Shown piece by piece: positions 53,882-64,000 of a DNA stretch of 64,000 nucleotides (the stretch's first letter is position 1; the number at the start of each line of letters is the position of its first letter). Origin of the DNA: [Phialemoniopsis] sp. UDSM-2020 (Eukaryota; Ascomycota; Sordariomycetes; Thyridiales; Thyridiaceae); contig JAEILZ010000005.1 of the NCBI GenBank assembly GCA_018873225.1, positions 930,001 through 994,000 on the forward strand, read 5' to 3'. The translations under genes were made by a program, and so were the position numbers. A model generated the notes under the pieces. It saw nothing but the letters and a program-made list of their open reading frames with translations, ran no database searches and was not told the origin of the DNA.

Positions 53882-56348
53882 ATGGAGCACCCGAGCCCGG
53901 TCCTCCGCCGCAGGACACTCACGAATAGCGCGGCGGAATACGTCGAGACACATATCGGGAGAGACGTGCTCAGACCGCTACAAGGACTTCCGGAAGACTT
54001 GGAACCATGGGTGGCTGATCCAGAGTTTGTGGATGAGCTTGACGGATTTGTACCCCGCGGAGTTGTGTTCGAGTATGTCAAGATCCCTAGGACATCGGTC
54101 GACCTCATATTAACGCAACTGGGGTAGTGCCCGAAAGTACTATAACGAATCCTTAAAAAGAAGGGAGGCGTTTGAGAGACAACTTCAACGCTTTGTGGAT
54201 TTACTAAAAAACAGAGCCATCGACAAGGAGCTTGGCATTACCCTCAAAGATCCAGATCAGTTCACGATCGACTATGTGCTTGAGATAACACAGCAAATAA
54301 AAGAGCACCGTGATAATGCGAACGAGGCAACGCGTTGCAAAAGGTTCATTCACAAGTGCTGCCGAAAAGTCGAAAACAATTCGCGCACTATCGACGGCAT
54401 TCTAAAGATGATTCCCGATGATGTTTACGGATCAGTCATTTCGGGAAGTTTCAGTCTGATCCTAGCTGTAAGTCACATACTCAATCTAGCTGTGAACGCT
54501 TATCTAAATGGCGGAAATCAAACGCTAATCTATGACTCAAGTCTGTCGAGAGGAATGCTGAGCAGCGCAAAGAGATTCAGAGATGTTTGGCCGGAGTTCC
54601 TGAGAAGCTGGAGACAATTCAGCGCCTGTCGGAAATCCACCGCCGCTCTCCCCGGTTACACGAGTGTGCTAACCTTGTCGTCGTTGCTATTTTCGCTGTT
54701 CTCGAGAGTATTGTGAAGAAGATCACAGATTCGTGGGGAAAAAGAGGTAGGGATCGGAACGTTTCTGACGCGACGGCGTTAGCTGACACCATGCAAGGGA
54801 ATCTGTCGAGAAAGACCGGGGCAGTAGCCAAGAAGCTTCAGTCTCTTGATTTCCGAGGACGATCAAATAAGCACGACGAGGTGCATGACATGACCGAGCA
54901 CGAGCAGCAACTCACAGTCAGCCAAGCATTGGCCGATCTGGAGCAGAAAACCAGTCGCTTTCAGCGACAAGTTGACATATGTGGCCAGGAGAGATTAGGT
55001 AGAGTCGAAAGTAGACTTGAGAAGGGAACAGGCCAAATTATGCGTGGCTTGGTGATCAACGCGCAACAACAGCAAGGTGAGCATATCGAATACTCAAAAG
55101 GTCTTCGGACTTCCCATACCCAAGTGACTGACCGAGACAGAGACGAAAACCATCCTGATCAACGCCATGAAAGACATCAGGCAGATGTTGGATGGATTTC
55201 AAGAGCAAATCATCCAGAGTCTTCTCGTGCGTTTCAAGGATCAACTTTATCAACTCTGCGCAAGTAACCCCATCTTCAACGCCAAGCTGGGTGGAGGTTA
55301 GACCCCCTGGCCATGTCGACAGACAGTCTGCTTTCTGCTAACAATAAACGACTTTCTAGTTGACTACGAAGAGGTGAAGCTTCTCGCCGCAGAGGATTCT
55401 GCAAGGATAGACCGCAACTTGGAAGATAACGCACGCGCAGTGCGCAAGTGGGTTAAGAAGATCGAGAAAACATTGATTGGGCCAGTCGGTGATATCAAAA
55501 ATTGTCTCGAACACGTGGAATTCTTAGACGCTGAACAGAAAGATCAATCCCAGGCAATTCTTAGCTCTGAGGAGCTGACAAGGTGGCTCAGCGAGGACCG
55601 CTCAAGCATCCTCGAGGTTGATCTGCAAACTGCACCTGAGTTGCTCGACAACCCACTTTCATTCAGCAGCGCACTTCTCACCACAACTCTTCTCAGCACT
55701 CGACAGTTTCCCGTTCTGGCATTTTTCTGCCGACACAGAAACAACGAGTCTGTCTCCGAGGAAGTATCGGGTCCAACTGCTCTCGTTCAGAGCTTGAACG
55801 CCCAGTTGCTAAGATTTATCGCCGACTACCGCCCATCTGTATGCCTTACGAAATTGGAAGAGAGTACAGGTCTCCTATCCAAAGGTAAGAGCTTGGATGG
55901 CGGACTTGCACTACTACTTGGCCTGTTACAAGTACTTCCGGAGGATGACTGGGTCTTCGTGGTTATTGATTCGGCCTCGTGGCTTTCAGGGAACGATGAC
56001 AAAATCAAAGATAATATCATCAAAGGACTGCGTGACTTCATGTTGGAGGAAAAAGGCATTACTCTCAAGATCATGGTCACGGATGCGTTGGCTGACTCGT
56101 ACTTTAAACGGGAGGCGGACATGTCACTGCACATTCCAGATATCGTGGCTGGATTCGGAGGGATAGACGTTACAGAGAGCCAGGAGAGAATCGCCGGATA
56201 CTTGGGAAACGTGGGTGCAGACGTGGGTGATCTCAAGAAGACTCGGTCCAAGGACGATCATGAGAGTGAGGAGTCAGATGATACATCTAGCTTTGAGGAT
56301 GAGGACGAGGATGAGGAGGAAACAGCCAGTGAGAGCGGCAGTGACTAG
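53882..56348 (+). CDS. STAND-like protein with degenerate NTPase (DUF7708-like N-terminus)
   Basis: Five exons (53882-54072, 54128-54467, 54563-55076, 55141-55296, 55360-56348) give 729 aa (730 codons). The N-terminal ~180 residues contain IPDDVYGSVISGSFSLIL, like the DUF7708 domain found before NACHT modules. A long helical, Gln-rich region follows. The C-terminal part has the layout of a fungal P-loop family: SSEELTRWLSEDRSSILEV, LAFFCRH, ALVQSLNAQLL, then VFVVIDSASWL at the Walker B place. There is no GxxxxGKS/T loop, so ATP binding is probably lost or altered. The protein ends with a strongly acidic tail (SFEDEDEDEEE). A MITE lies 113 bases downstream. Intron 2 has two possible acceptors three bases apart. 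Confidence 0.8.
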
Positions 56349-56745
56349 GGAAATAATTCGAACTGCTTCGATCGAATGTACAACCCTGAAGACTCATAGA
56401 AGCTGTCCCCCACTTGGTGGCTTGACTCTCATCGGACAACGGATCAAAACAAGTCAATTAGCAAGTGGGTGTCAAAAAGGTTGACGGTTTGCATTCAATC
56501 TCCACCAAGATTACTAACAACCCGAATGATCCATATGAGCTTAGGTAGTGGGATAATCCTGGGTGATGAGTTATGAATTGAGGTACATCGAGAAGGCAAA
56601 CTGTCAACTAATCTTTCACTCTCTTAATTGGTTGCATCATATCTACTTAGCCCCGCATCTTAGTCACAACAGGACTTCTAAATTCCGCCGAATCACTTCC
56701 GATCCACTACCTTTGCATCCGTCACTGCTATGCCTCCACATCAAG
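56349..56745. other. intergenic with MITE copy C
   Basis: These 397 bases are mostly occupied by the MITE at 56461-56625. The remainder is the short upstream region of the Zn2Cys6 gene. Confidence 0.45.
56461..56625 (-). mobile_element. MITE-like element, copy C (inverted)
   Basis: Its reverse complement aligns along its whole length with copies A and B. The end TGGGTGTCAAAAAGGTTGAC (56466-56485) differs from the A/B end by one base. The other terminal repeat (about 56601-56625) is weaker. Confidence 0.7.
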
Positions 56746-58659
56746 ATGCCGCCGGTCAGCAGTCGTAGTAGGTCTCGTGCAGGTATGTTGCAGACCTTTG
56801 ACGTCTCTTCGTCTCAGAATCACTGCTGATGACGTATAATAAGCTGCATGACCTGCCGCCGGCAGCACCGGCAATGCGACGAGCAACCGCCTGTATGTGC
56901 CTCCTGTCAAGCTCGAGGCGTGCATTGCAACTACCAGAGGCCAGTGAGATGGGCCATACAGCAAAGTTCTGGCCCCTTTGGACTGCCAGCATTTGCAGGA
57001 ACTCGCAGCGTCTGCTCTCCGCCGCCAAGATTGCGTTCCGAGCACGACGGTGGGGTTGCGGAGTGCCCGTCACAAATAGCAAATGAGTTTCCTGGGACGG
57101 AGTCAGGGGCTTCCAGTACAAGTGTTGCGGAAATCTACACGGGACAGCTGGGACCCCTGTACTCGTTATATATCGGTCAAGTTGTGCAACCAAGTCAAGT
57201 CTCTGAGCAGAATAATCAGCTCCATAATGGCCATTACCAACCAGAGGAGGACGATGAGGCTGGCCACTCTGATCTAGGAGAACGCCTGGACGCGGCGGCC
57301 GGAAAATCAGTTGTTTCTGAGAGTTACCTGAGCGCCAACGACTCACTATCAGGGTCCCTCAGTCCTTGCCCACTTGTTTTCAGGGAACTCGGGGATGAGA
57401 TGGCTTTTTCATACTGTGAGTCGTCTTCCATAGAACGTCTTTCCTTGGTCTACACAATGCTCACCTGTTCAAGATCTCAAATGGGTCTGTTGGTGCACAC
57501 CCGCGTACGACAGTCATCTGAATCCATACAGGAAATTAGGACTGATGGCTCTTTCTCACCCTGTCCTTCTGCATAGCATTTTGTCCGTCTCTGCAGCGCA
57601 CTCGCATATGTATCGCCAGAGGAACGACAAAGCCCCATGCTCAAGACAGATCCAGGCGCTGAGATCTTTGCGGTCAGCGTTAGACATATTGCAGAGATGT
57701 GAGAACCGGGATCCTGGAACTACTTCAATGACAGGAACAGACCGTGTCTTCTCGAACCTGTCCAACGTGGAGATCACGCTCGCGGCCGTCGTCATGCAGA
57801 CCTCATCGGTGCTAATGGGGGGCCTTTCGATTATGGAGATGCACATGACATGTGCCTTGTATCTCATTCGACACCTGGGATACCTAGAGCAAGCGCCTAC
57901 CTCGGTCTTCACTAGAATAGTGATTCATCGGTTCGCCATGGTGGACGTGATGCTCGCATTCATTCGATCTCGCCGACCCCAAGCCCCTTTAGCTTTCTAT
58001 ATGTTTCAGCGTCACGAGGAACTGGACCTCGAGGAGCCGTCTTTCCAAGAGATGCATGGCTGTCAACAGCCTGTGCTGGCGTTCCTAGCACAGATCGCCA
58101 TCCTGAGTGCAGATATGGCCAATGGTACAGGCTCGCAGATTGACATCCAAATCAAGGGCCAACCCTTGAAACGGAGATGCGGCTCTGGGGCCACCGCTAT
58201 TTTGAGCGTATGACCCAAGAGGCGATTGTCATGAGCTGTTCAACACCAACTTCTCGTGGCGGGTCAGCAAGTCGCACCGACCTTGACATTGTGAGCGAGT
58301 GCTTCTACTGGACAGCGCACATTGTCCTACTCAGGAGGGTCTTCCTAGACCCCACTAACTCCACACGGGTGCAACTCATCCGCAGACGTGTCTTCTGGCT
58401 TATAGACAGCCTTGTCCCAGGTTGCGGACCGGACTCGTCCATAGCATTCCCTTTCTACATGACTGCCTGCGAAGCTATGACGCTCGCGGACCGAGACTGG
58501 GTGCGACGGAAGCATCATCAAATATGCGACGTATACCGCGACTCCGCCAGAGGACTACTCATGGCAGCGGTTGAAAAGGTCTGGGCTAGTGCGCCAGTCG
58601 TAGAAGTTGTGCCACAGAGCGCTTCTTCGGGAGGTACACCCTCGTACTGTGTAGCCTAA
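56746..58659 (+). CDS. Zn2Cys6 transcription factor
   Basis: A fungal zinc-cluster regulator of about 583 aa. The six cysteines are in CMTCRRQHRQC and CASCQARGVHC, coded just after 56844. Exon blocks: 56844-57415, 57474-58124, 58157-58659. The first join brings FSY to YLKWVCWCTPAYD and is well supported. The second (58125-58156) needs a 32-nt intron or a frame correction; with it, the reading continues as MANGPTLETEMRLWGHRYF. The first exon is uncertain: an ATG at 56746 reaches the zinc cluster only through a weak GTCTCG donor (56772), while a better GTATGT donor is out of phase. The C-terminal part resembles the sterol-uptake-control-like fungal regulator group (SHPVLLHSILSVSAAH). Target genes are unknown; the flanking genes are STAND proteins. 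Confidence 0.78.
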
Positions 58660-59043
58660 GGCTAGACTCATTTCCTTATTTCCAACAGACTGTCGTCTCG
58701 TGAACCGAGGCTGGTGCTACGATAGCTTCATGTTGTGCATGACTTCGGCCAGTTACAGGATTGTTCAGAGGCCACAACCTGTCAGCAGATGGGATGACTT
58801 GTTCACTACATGCAACACCTGGGGCGCTGATAGGACAGAAGAAGACGTGAAGGGAGTGCGTACAAAGTGTCTCCGGCCAGGCTGGCAAGACTGGGTCGGC
58901 GACGCCCTCCCTTCTTTCTTGTCTAGATCTCAGTACCTAGAGTCACCAACTCGGTGCCAAACCCCTTCATTCATTCCACGGCCAACACGATTCCTCTATT
59001 GTACCCTATCTACGCTCCTTCAAGACCATCTCACCGAGCTGAG
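58660..59043. other. intergenic, promoter of the NACHT gene
   Basis: A 384-base region upstream of the plus-strand NACHT gene. Open frames run through it but lack coding character, and the true start at 59044 follows it directly. Confidence 0.4.
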
Positions 59044-62000
59044 ATGGACCCAGTCACCGCGGTCGGACTCGCATCTGGGGTCCTCAATTTTATCACCTTC
59101 GGCATGGAGGTGGTGAAAAGTTGGCGAGGTATCCGCACTTCCGCCAATGGATTGAAGCAGGATGATGTGAGCCGCGAGAGAATCATCACAGAAACGAACG
59201 TCTTTATTAGCAAGCTATTTCAGACTGGAGATTTGTATGTATTCCCGGAGGACGAGGACCTTCGACACATTGCCCAGGAGTGTCATGTCATTGCTCGAGA
59301 GATCCTTGGTACGCTGGAGAAATGCAGACCAAGGAACGCCAAGTCAAAGCTTGCTGGGCTACAGGCTGCAATTGGTCGCGTCTTCTGTGACGGAGACATA
59401 GCAAATCTGGAGAAGAGACTGGATTACTGCCGTAGCCAGCTGAATTTGCATCTTAACTCTCGCTACTTGTAAGTTGCTCTATTTGCAACGACCTCCTAAC
59501 ACAGGCTATCATTACTGATAATACGAGACAGCCAGCAGATCAGCATCACACTAAAGCAGCTGCTTTTGCAGCAGTCCGCAAACAACACCTCCACAGTCTC
59601 TCAGCTGCAAGTCAACATCGACCGGCTACGCCAAGGTGCCCTTCTCAGCTCACCTCAGCAGAGCGAAGAAGACCTATTCCAGCAACTGATCGAAGTTCAA
59701 GAGCAAGCCCTGTCCATTGTCTGCCAGGATCGCATTTTGAGAAGCCTCCGATTCGAGGATATGCACGGCAGATATGACATGTTAGACCCAGCCCATGAGA
59801 ACACATTCCAATGGATCTTTGCTGAAGAAGAGGATTTAGATGATAAGGGGCTAGGTGACGAGAGGCCGAACAGCGAGGGAAAAGCCGGCGAAGGGCTAAA
59901 CAATGAAGAGTTTGACTACGAGGCTGAGCGACACAGGGCAATGATATTACGGTCCAGGACCAAATTCCTGGAGTGGCTCTCTTCTAAAAGATCTGGAGTG
60001 TTCCATATCTCTGGAAAGCTTGGGTCGGGCAAATCAACCCTGATGAAGTATCTATGTCAGCACCCGCAGACAAAGATAAGGTTGAAGGCCTGGGCCGGTC
60101 AGCTCACCCGCTCCCTGTGGAACATCTACGGAAACATGACTGATGTGGAATGCTTAACAGGCGATAAGAATCTGGCCTTTGTCAACTTCTTCTTCTGGAA
60201 GCCAGGAACAAGGCTGCAAAAGTCTCTTGCCGGTCTCAGCAGATCTCTACTGCATGACATACTCCAGGAACAGCCCTCGCTTGTACGATCCGTACTACCG
60301 AGACTTTGGGAGCGAATACGCTTAGATACATTACATGGGCAGTCCGAGCTGGAGATCTCGGCCGAGGAGGTACACGATGCGTTGTTTCAGCTTATTAGTC
60401 ACAAGACGATTTGCTCGGAACATTGCTTTTGTATCTTTGTTGACGGCCTCGACGAATATGAGGAGACGACACGCCATGATTTCCGGTCGATTGTGGATCT
60501 ACTAAAACACTGGGTTGACCTGTCCGGCGGCAACGTGAAGGTCTGTGTCTCAAGTAGGGAATACAATGTATTTATGAACGCCTTCAGTGAGGAACACCGT
60601 TTACGTATCCATGAGCTTACCTTATACGACATAAGAGCTTACATACGCGATCGGCTTGACCACCTGCCAAACGGACAAGCTAAAGACGCGCTCATTGTCG
60701 ACACGGCCGAGATGGCTGATGGTATCTTTCTTTGGGTTGCTTTGGCAGTCAGGTCCATGCGTGACAGAAGCGAGGACGGAGCAGAGACTGGAGATTTGAG
60801 TATCTTTCTTAAATCCCTCCCGAAGGGCCTCGAGGATTTATTTCATCACATCCTTTCCGGGCTTCGAGAGGACCAAAGAAAAAAAGCTTATCGGACATTC
60901 GCCATGCTCTCGGTGCTTAAAGGAGCAGGAGACTCCTCCTTTCCCCGGCTTTCGTTGATCAGCCCTTATCCTTCGCTGCCTGTGGCAAGCTTTTCTCCCG
61001 GACTGTCCTTCCCGCCGCTCTCATTCATTGCCTATTCCTTCTTCAACGACTACTGTGCGGACAAGGAGTTTGCGCTTAACGACGAATTCTTTGGTTTTGC
61101 CAGACAGGACAAAACGCCGGGAGAGAGGATCGAGTTATCTAAAAGACAAATCAGAGCTAATTGCGGAGGACTGCTGGAACAGGACCGCTGTCGCACAGGA
61201 GAGCATCGAGGTAGGATTGAGTATACGCATAGATCGCTTCATGAATGGATAGAAGCACTCCGAAACAAGCAGGATTTCGCTGTTGCGATGCATGGATTTA
61301 GCGCTATCGATGCTGTGCTGAATCTGTTACTAGCGCAGGTCCGGTTCATGGGGTTGAACGATGCTGCTCAAACATATGCTGGTCTAGTTCGTCTTCATCT
61401 TGTAAGTGAAACGGATAAGAGTTGCTACAAAGTTTTGGAGTCTTTGGACTCCCTGATAGACGACTCTCACTGGCACGACATTGAAGGAGCCGCGCGGGTG
61501 GATCTCCCGTTAAGTTACAATTCGACCTTTTCTACCGGGCAACTAGGGCAATCTTGCAGTGGACCAACAGTCACTGTGCTCTCGCCGCTCTTGGTTGCAC
61601 TCGACACTGGATTCACCGATTATGTCGAATGGAAGCTCACAAAAGACACCGGAGCCCTCAACAACCCCAATAAGCGAAGATTGATCGCCTTCTTCGCACT
61701 GATAGTCGGGACATCGTCAGCAGCCGATGTACCATGGGGCTGTCTGCTCAATCACGGCCTTCTCCTAGGAAATAAGCCGCAGCATTCCTTTTTTTTCGAC
61801 ACTGATATCATAAGCGAATACTCCTGGGATCTGACCGCCTTGACAGAGTTTAGCGTCTGCCAGGAGTACTTTGTCTACAGGTTTATCTGGTTATGTACTC
61901 CCTTTCCCTCGTACGGATACCCCGAAAGAGCTAGTCAAGTCTATGAGTGGCTCTTCACCTACAGCCCTGCTCCCGTCCACTTCGAGATTTCGGTCAAATT

Positions 62001-62560
62001 GACTGGTATGGAAGAGAACGACCCCGGGATTGCTATGATTACTTTCCATTTTGGAAATTCATCTCAACTGGTTATTAGGAGTTGTGAGACTAAACGGAAG
62101 AGGAGACGCATAGCAGCACCTACATGGCTACTTCGATTGGTTGACGGCACGGAGCAGAGTATCCGTGTATCATTGTGGCAATTTATTCAGGCTTCCCTTC
62201 CAGACCCCATGCACCATGGGCGCGTGTTTTACTCCCTCGATCGAAGCATAAATCGATTCGGTGCGCAGATTCGCGCACAAAATACGCCTTGGACGAGAAC
62301 AGGCTTGCTAGAGCTCGCGCCACCTCTTTTGCCGGAAGTATGCCCTACATTAGCCCAAGAGGTGCACTTGGAGAGAAGGCTGGCGGGGTGGTCCTGCTTT
62401 AGGAATGTTCTGCTTCTTCTCGTATCGACCGTAGTGGGTGAGTGCCCTCTACCCCAGCATGGAGAATCAACCTCGAAGCCAGAGAAATGCTGACCTCTCT
62501 AATTGTATAGGTATCCTGACGTCTATTGCCCTGGAGACGTGGCTAAGCAGTCTTATGTAA
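59044..62560 (+). CDS. NACHT-type STAND (NLR-like) protein with C-terminal membrane anchor
   Basis: A large 1126-aa signalling NTPase in three exons (59044-59468, 59532-62437, 62511-62560; 1127 codons). The N-terminal domain (about 1-150) is helical and starts MDPVTAVGLASGVLNFITFG, like other fungal STAND N-termini. A linker with acidic Glu/Asp runs follows. The NACHT core has the P-loop GKLGSGKSTLMKYL (about 301-314), the Walker B FCIFVDGLDEYE (about 440-451), and the sensor VCVSSREYNVF. A winged-helix-like region contains YTHRSLHEWIE. The C-terminal 400 residues have no clear repeats. The last exon completes a hydrophobic run (VLLLLVSTVVGILTSIAL), making a tail anchor. Without that exon the protein would end in a polar tail. 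Confidence 0.88.
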
Positions 62561-62882
62561 GTGGCCCTGTTTAGCTGAACACAAAGGCGTCAATGGCATG
62601 TCAAAATACACCCGCGAATCTTCGCTCTCATTTATATCAGAGCCACATTTCAACCTTTCTAGACCAGATATGGCCCTTGACAGACAGTTGTTGCAAAGTC
62701 ACTTGATCGCGCCTCGACGGAAGCACAAATGGATCCTCCTGTTTGCGGATGATATCTACACTCTAACAACCCATCACCATCCACTTCACGCTTCCCTAAT
62801 GTTGGCGCCTTGATCATCGACTAAGCTCTTTCCCTAAAGGAAGCCCTCTGTACGGCCTCATAATACCACCCCCTCGACAGGG
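62561..62882. other. convergent 3' flanks
   Basis: This 322-base stretch lies between the NACHT stop and the hydrolase stop. I see no gene. Confidence 0.4.
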
Positions 62883-64000
62883 CTATGTCCTAGCGTTTAC
62901 AACATTGGCCTCATTCTGCACAGTTGTGAACCTGACCGGATCGTACGCTACCACCGTAAACCTCACGGTCTCCAAATCCGCCAGCGGCCCAACTCTGACC
63001 GGCGATCCCCACGCTGCTAACGTGCGCCAGACTGGCTTGGACCCCAAGCCGCCGCAGCGCTGGACCCATTCGGGAGTCGTGTTGTTGCTGTTGGTGTACA
63101 CGGCGAAGAGCACGTCCGCCTCGTTCTCCCCGGGGTCAATCTGCAGGTCCAGCGTCTTGGCCGCGGCGTTGTAGTTGGAGAGCACGACATCACCAGGCTT
63201 GCCCGGCAGGGTGTGGGCATGAGCGTTGAAGAAGGCGTAGATGGCCGCCTGCGTCGTGGCGTTGGTCGTGACGTGGTGCGCCCCGGTCCCCGTCATCACG
63301 CTGTGGTCTACGCCCAGGTCGGCAAGCCTTGTCGCCAGCAGTTGCGACTGGTACACGTACCAGGCAGCGTCGTCCGTGTTGTAGCTCAGGAAGGTTGGCG
63401 CGCTGGCGGTAGTGGCCATGTAGTGCAGGGCGCTCTGCTTCTGCCACGCAGTCAGGTTCGCGGCTGTCGGACCCCAGGCCGCCACGAAGCGGTTGTACAC
63501 ATCGACTTGGGTCCCGGCGGGGTCCCCCGTGATCTCGCCGCCGGCGTGCGAGAAGTCAAAGATGCCCGAGCCGAGAAGCACGCCCTGAACACGGGACGAG
63601 AGCGCGGTGGAGTAGCCGGCCGCGTCGACGGATGGCACATCAAGGTCACCGATGGCGAGGGAGCCGGCTGTGGCGCCACGGGAGAAGCCATGGATGTTGA
63701 TGTTGCCGGAGAGTCCGAGGGTCGCGCCGACCTCGCGCAGCACGCGGATTGAGGAGCGCACCTTGTTGATGGTGTCCGTGTTCACCTCGAAGCCGCTGTA
63801 GAGCTTGGGCGAGCCCCACTGCTGATACTTGGGGTGGTCGGCCATGGCCCAGGCAATGCCCGCTGCCGGGGCGCCCTCGAGGATCGTGTCGGTGATGCCC
63901 GTGAAGGCGTTCACATTGCTCATGCGGTCGTCCGGGTTGCCAGCGTAGCTGTTGGAGCACGAGTACTCGAGGACCACGGGGACAGGGCGTGAGGGCTGCG
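62883..64000 (-). CDS. alpha/beta-hydrolase-like protein, 5' end outside the window
   Basis: The frame is open from its stop at 62883 to the right edge, so the N-terminus lies beyond 64000; at least 372 residues are visible. A nucleophile elbow is present (HGFSRGATAG, Ser in FSR), in the usual place after a strand. A candidate acid and the catalytic His are in LGVDHSVMTGTGAHH. DHPKYQQWG and a C-terminal beta-sandwich-like region (about the last 120 residues, Thr/Val/Asn-rich) follow. High Ala/Thr content and sequons suggest a secreted protein, but the leader cannot be seen. The substrate is unknown. Confidence 0.75.
   Translation of the reverse strand, partial: QPSRPVPVVLEYSCSNSYAGNPDDRMSNVNAFTGITDTILEGAPAAGIAWAMADHPKYQQWGSPKLYSGFEVNTDTINKVRSSIRVLREVGATLGLSGNINIHGFSRGATAGSLAIGDLDVPSVDAAGYSTALSSRVQGVLLGSGIFDFSHAGGEITGDPAGTQVDVYNRFVAAWGPTAANLTAWQKQSALHYMATTASAPTFLSYNTDDAAWYVYQSQLLATRLADLGVDHSVMTGTGAHHVTTNATTQAAIYAFFNAHAHTLPGKPGDVVLSNYNAAAKTLDLQIDPGENEADVLFAVYTNSNNTTPEWVQRCGGLGSKPVWRTLAAWGSPVRVGPLADLETVRFTVVAYDPVRFTTVQNEANVVNART

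Noticed and set aside
62590..62670. A possible fourth MITE copy (a short CAACCTTTCT match)
   Set aside because: Only about ten bases match the terminal repeat and no interior or second end can be aligned.
1..64000. tRNA genes, rRNA genes and CRISPR arrays
   Set aside because: I looked for B-box-like strings and regular spaced repeats and found none outside coding DNA; a covariance search would be needed to exclude tRNAs fully.

Overview
This window is nuclear DNA of a filamentous ascomycete, most likely a Sordariomycete. The reasons are many 50-95 nt GT-AG introns with CTAAC/CTGAC-like branch points, Zn2Cys6 regulators, NACHT-type STAND proteins, fungal sugar transporters, and housekeeping genes of fungal type (ALG9, NAF1, EXO5, GH92). 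I see no rRNA, tRNA, CRISPR array or intact autonomous transposon. For most multi-exon genes the exon joins were worked out by hand; the summed exon lengths are divisible by three, which supports the models.

Layout. 0-1 kb: an unrecognised single-exon gene. 1.6-4.8 kb: a NACHT/ankyrin STAND gene (minus). 5.2-7.1 kb: an MFS sugar transporter (minus). 7.1-9.0 kb: gene-poor DNA with a short inverted-repeat element. 9.05-10.0 kb: an intronless, GC-rich, bacterial-looking short-chain dehydrogenase. 10.6-29.0 kb: a dense set of catabolic genes. It holds a FAH-family hydrolase, an FAD aromatic hydroxylase, a Zn2Cys6 activator, gentisate 1,2-dioxygenase, a secreted ACMSD-family decarboxylase, an HSL-type esterase, a Baeyer-Villiger monooxygenase, a short-chain dehydrogenase, an MFS transporter and a zinc alcohol dehydrogenase. 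Four divergent pairs share promoters: FAH/hydroxylase, regulator/dioxygenase, BVMO/SDR and MFS/ADH. Together they look like an aromatic degradation cluster that ends in the gentisate ring-cleavage route.

29.4-32.1 kb: a regulator-like gene without a zinc cluster, and a third SDR. 32.3-52.9 kb: mostly conserved cell genes: ALG9, NAF1, a membrane SH3 protein behind a 2.7 kb gene-free stretch, a GH92 mannosidase, EXO5, an F-box/membrane protein and an AAA ATPase. 53.9-62.6 kb: a STAND-like protein with a degenerate NTPase, a Zn2Cys6 regulator, and a large NACHT protein with a C-terminal membrane anchor. 62.9-64 kb: an alpha/beta hydrolase running off the window.

Three copies of a ~160 bp element with terminal inverted repeats (a MITE) lie at 5.0, 7.6 and 56.5 kb, two of them beside the STAND genes. 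Three genes can be read through only if one accepts introns of 29-36 nt, or else frame breaks; this is the main caution for the gene models.
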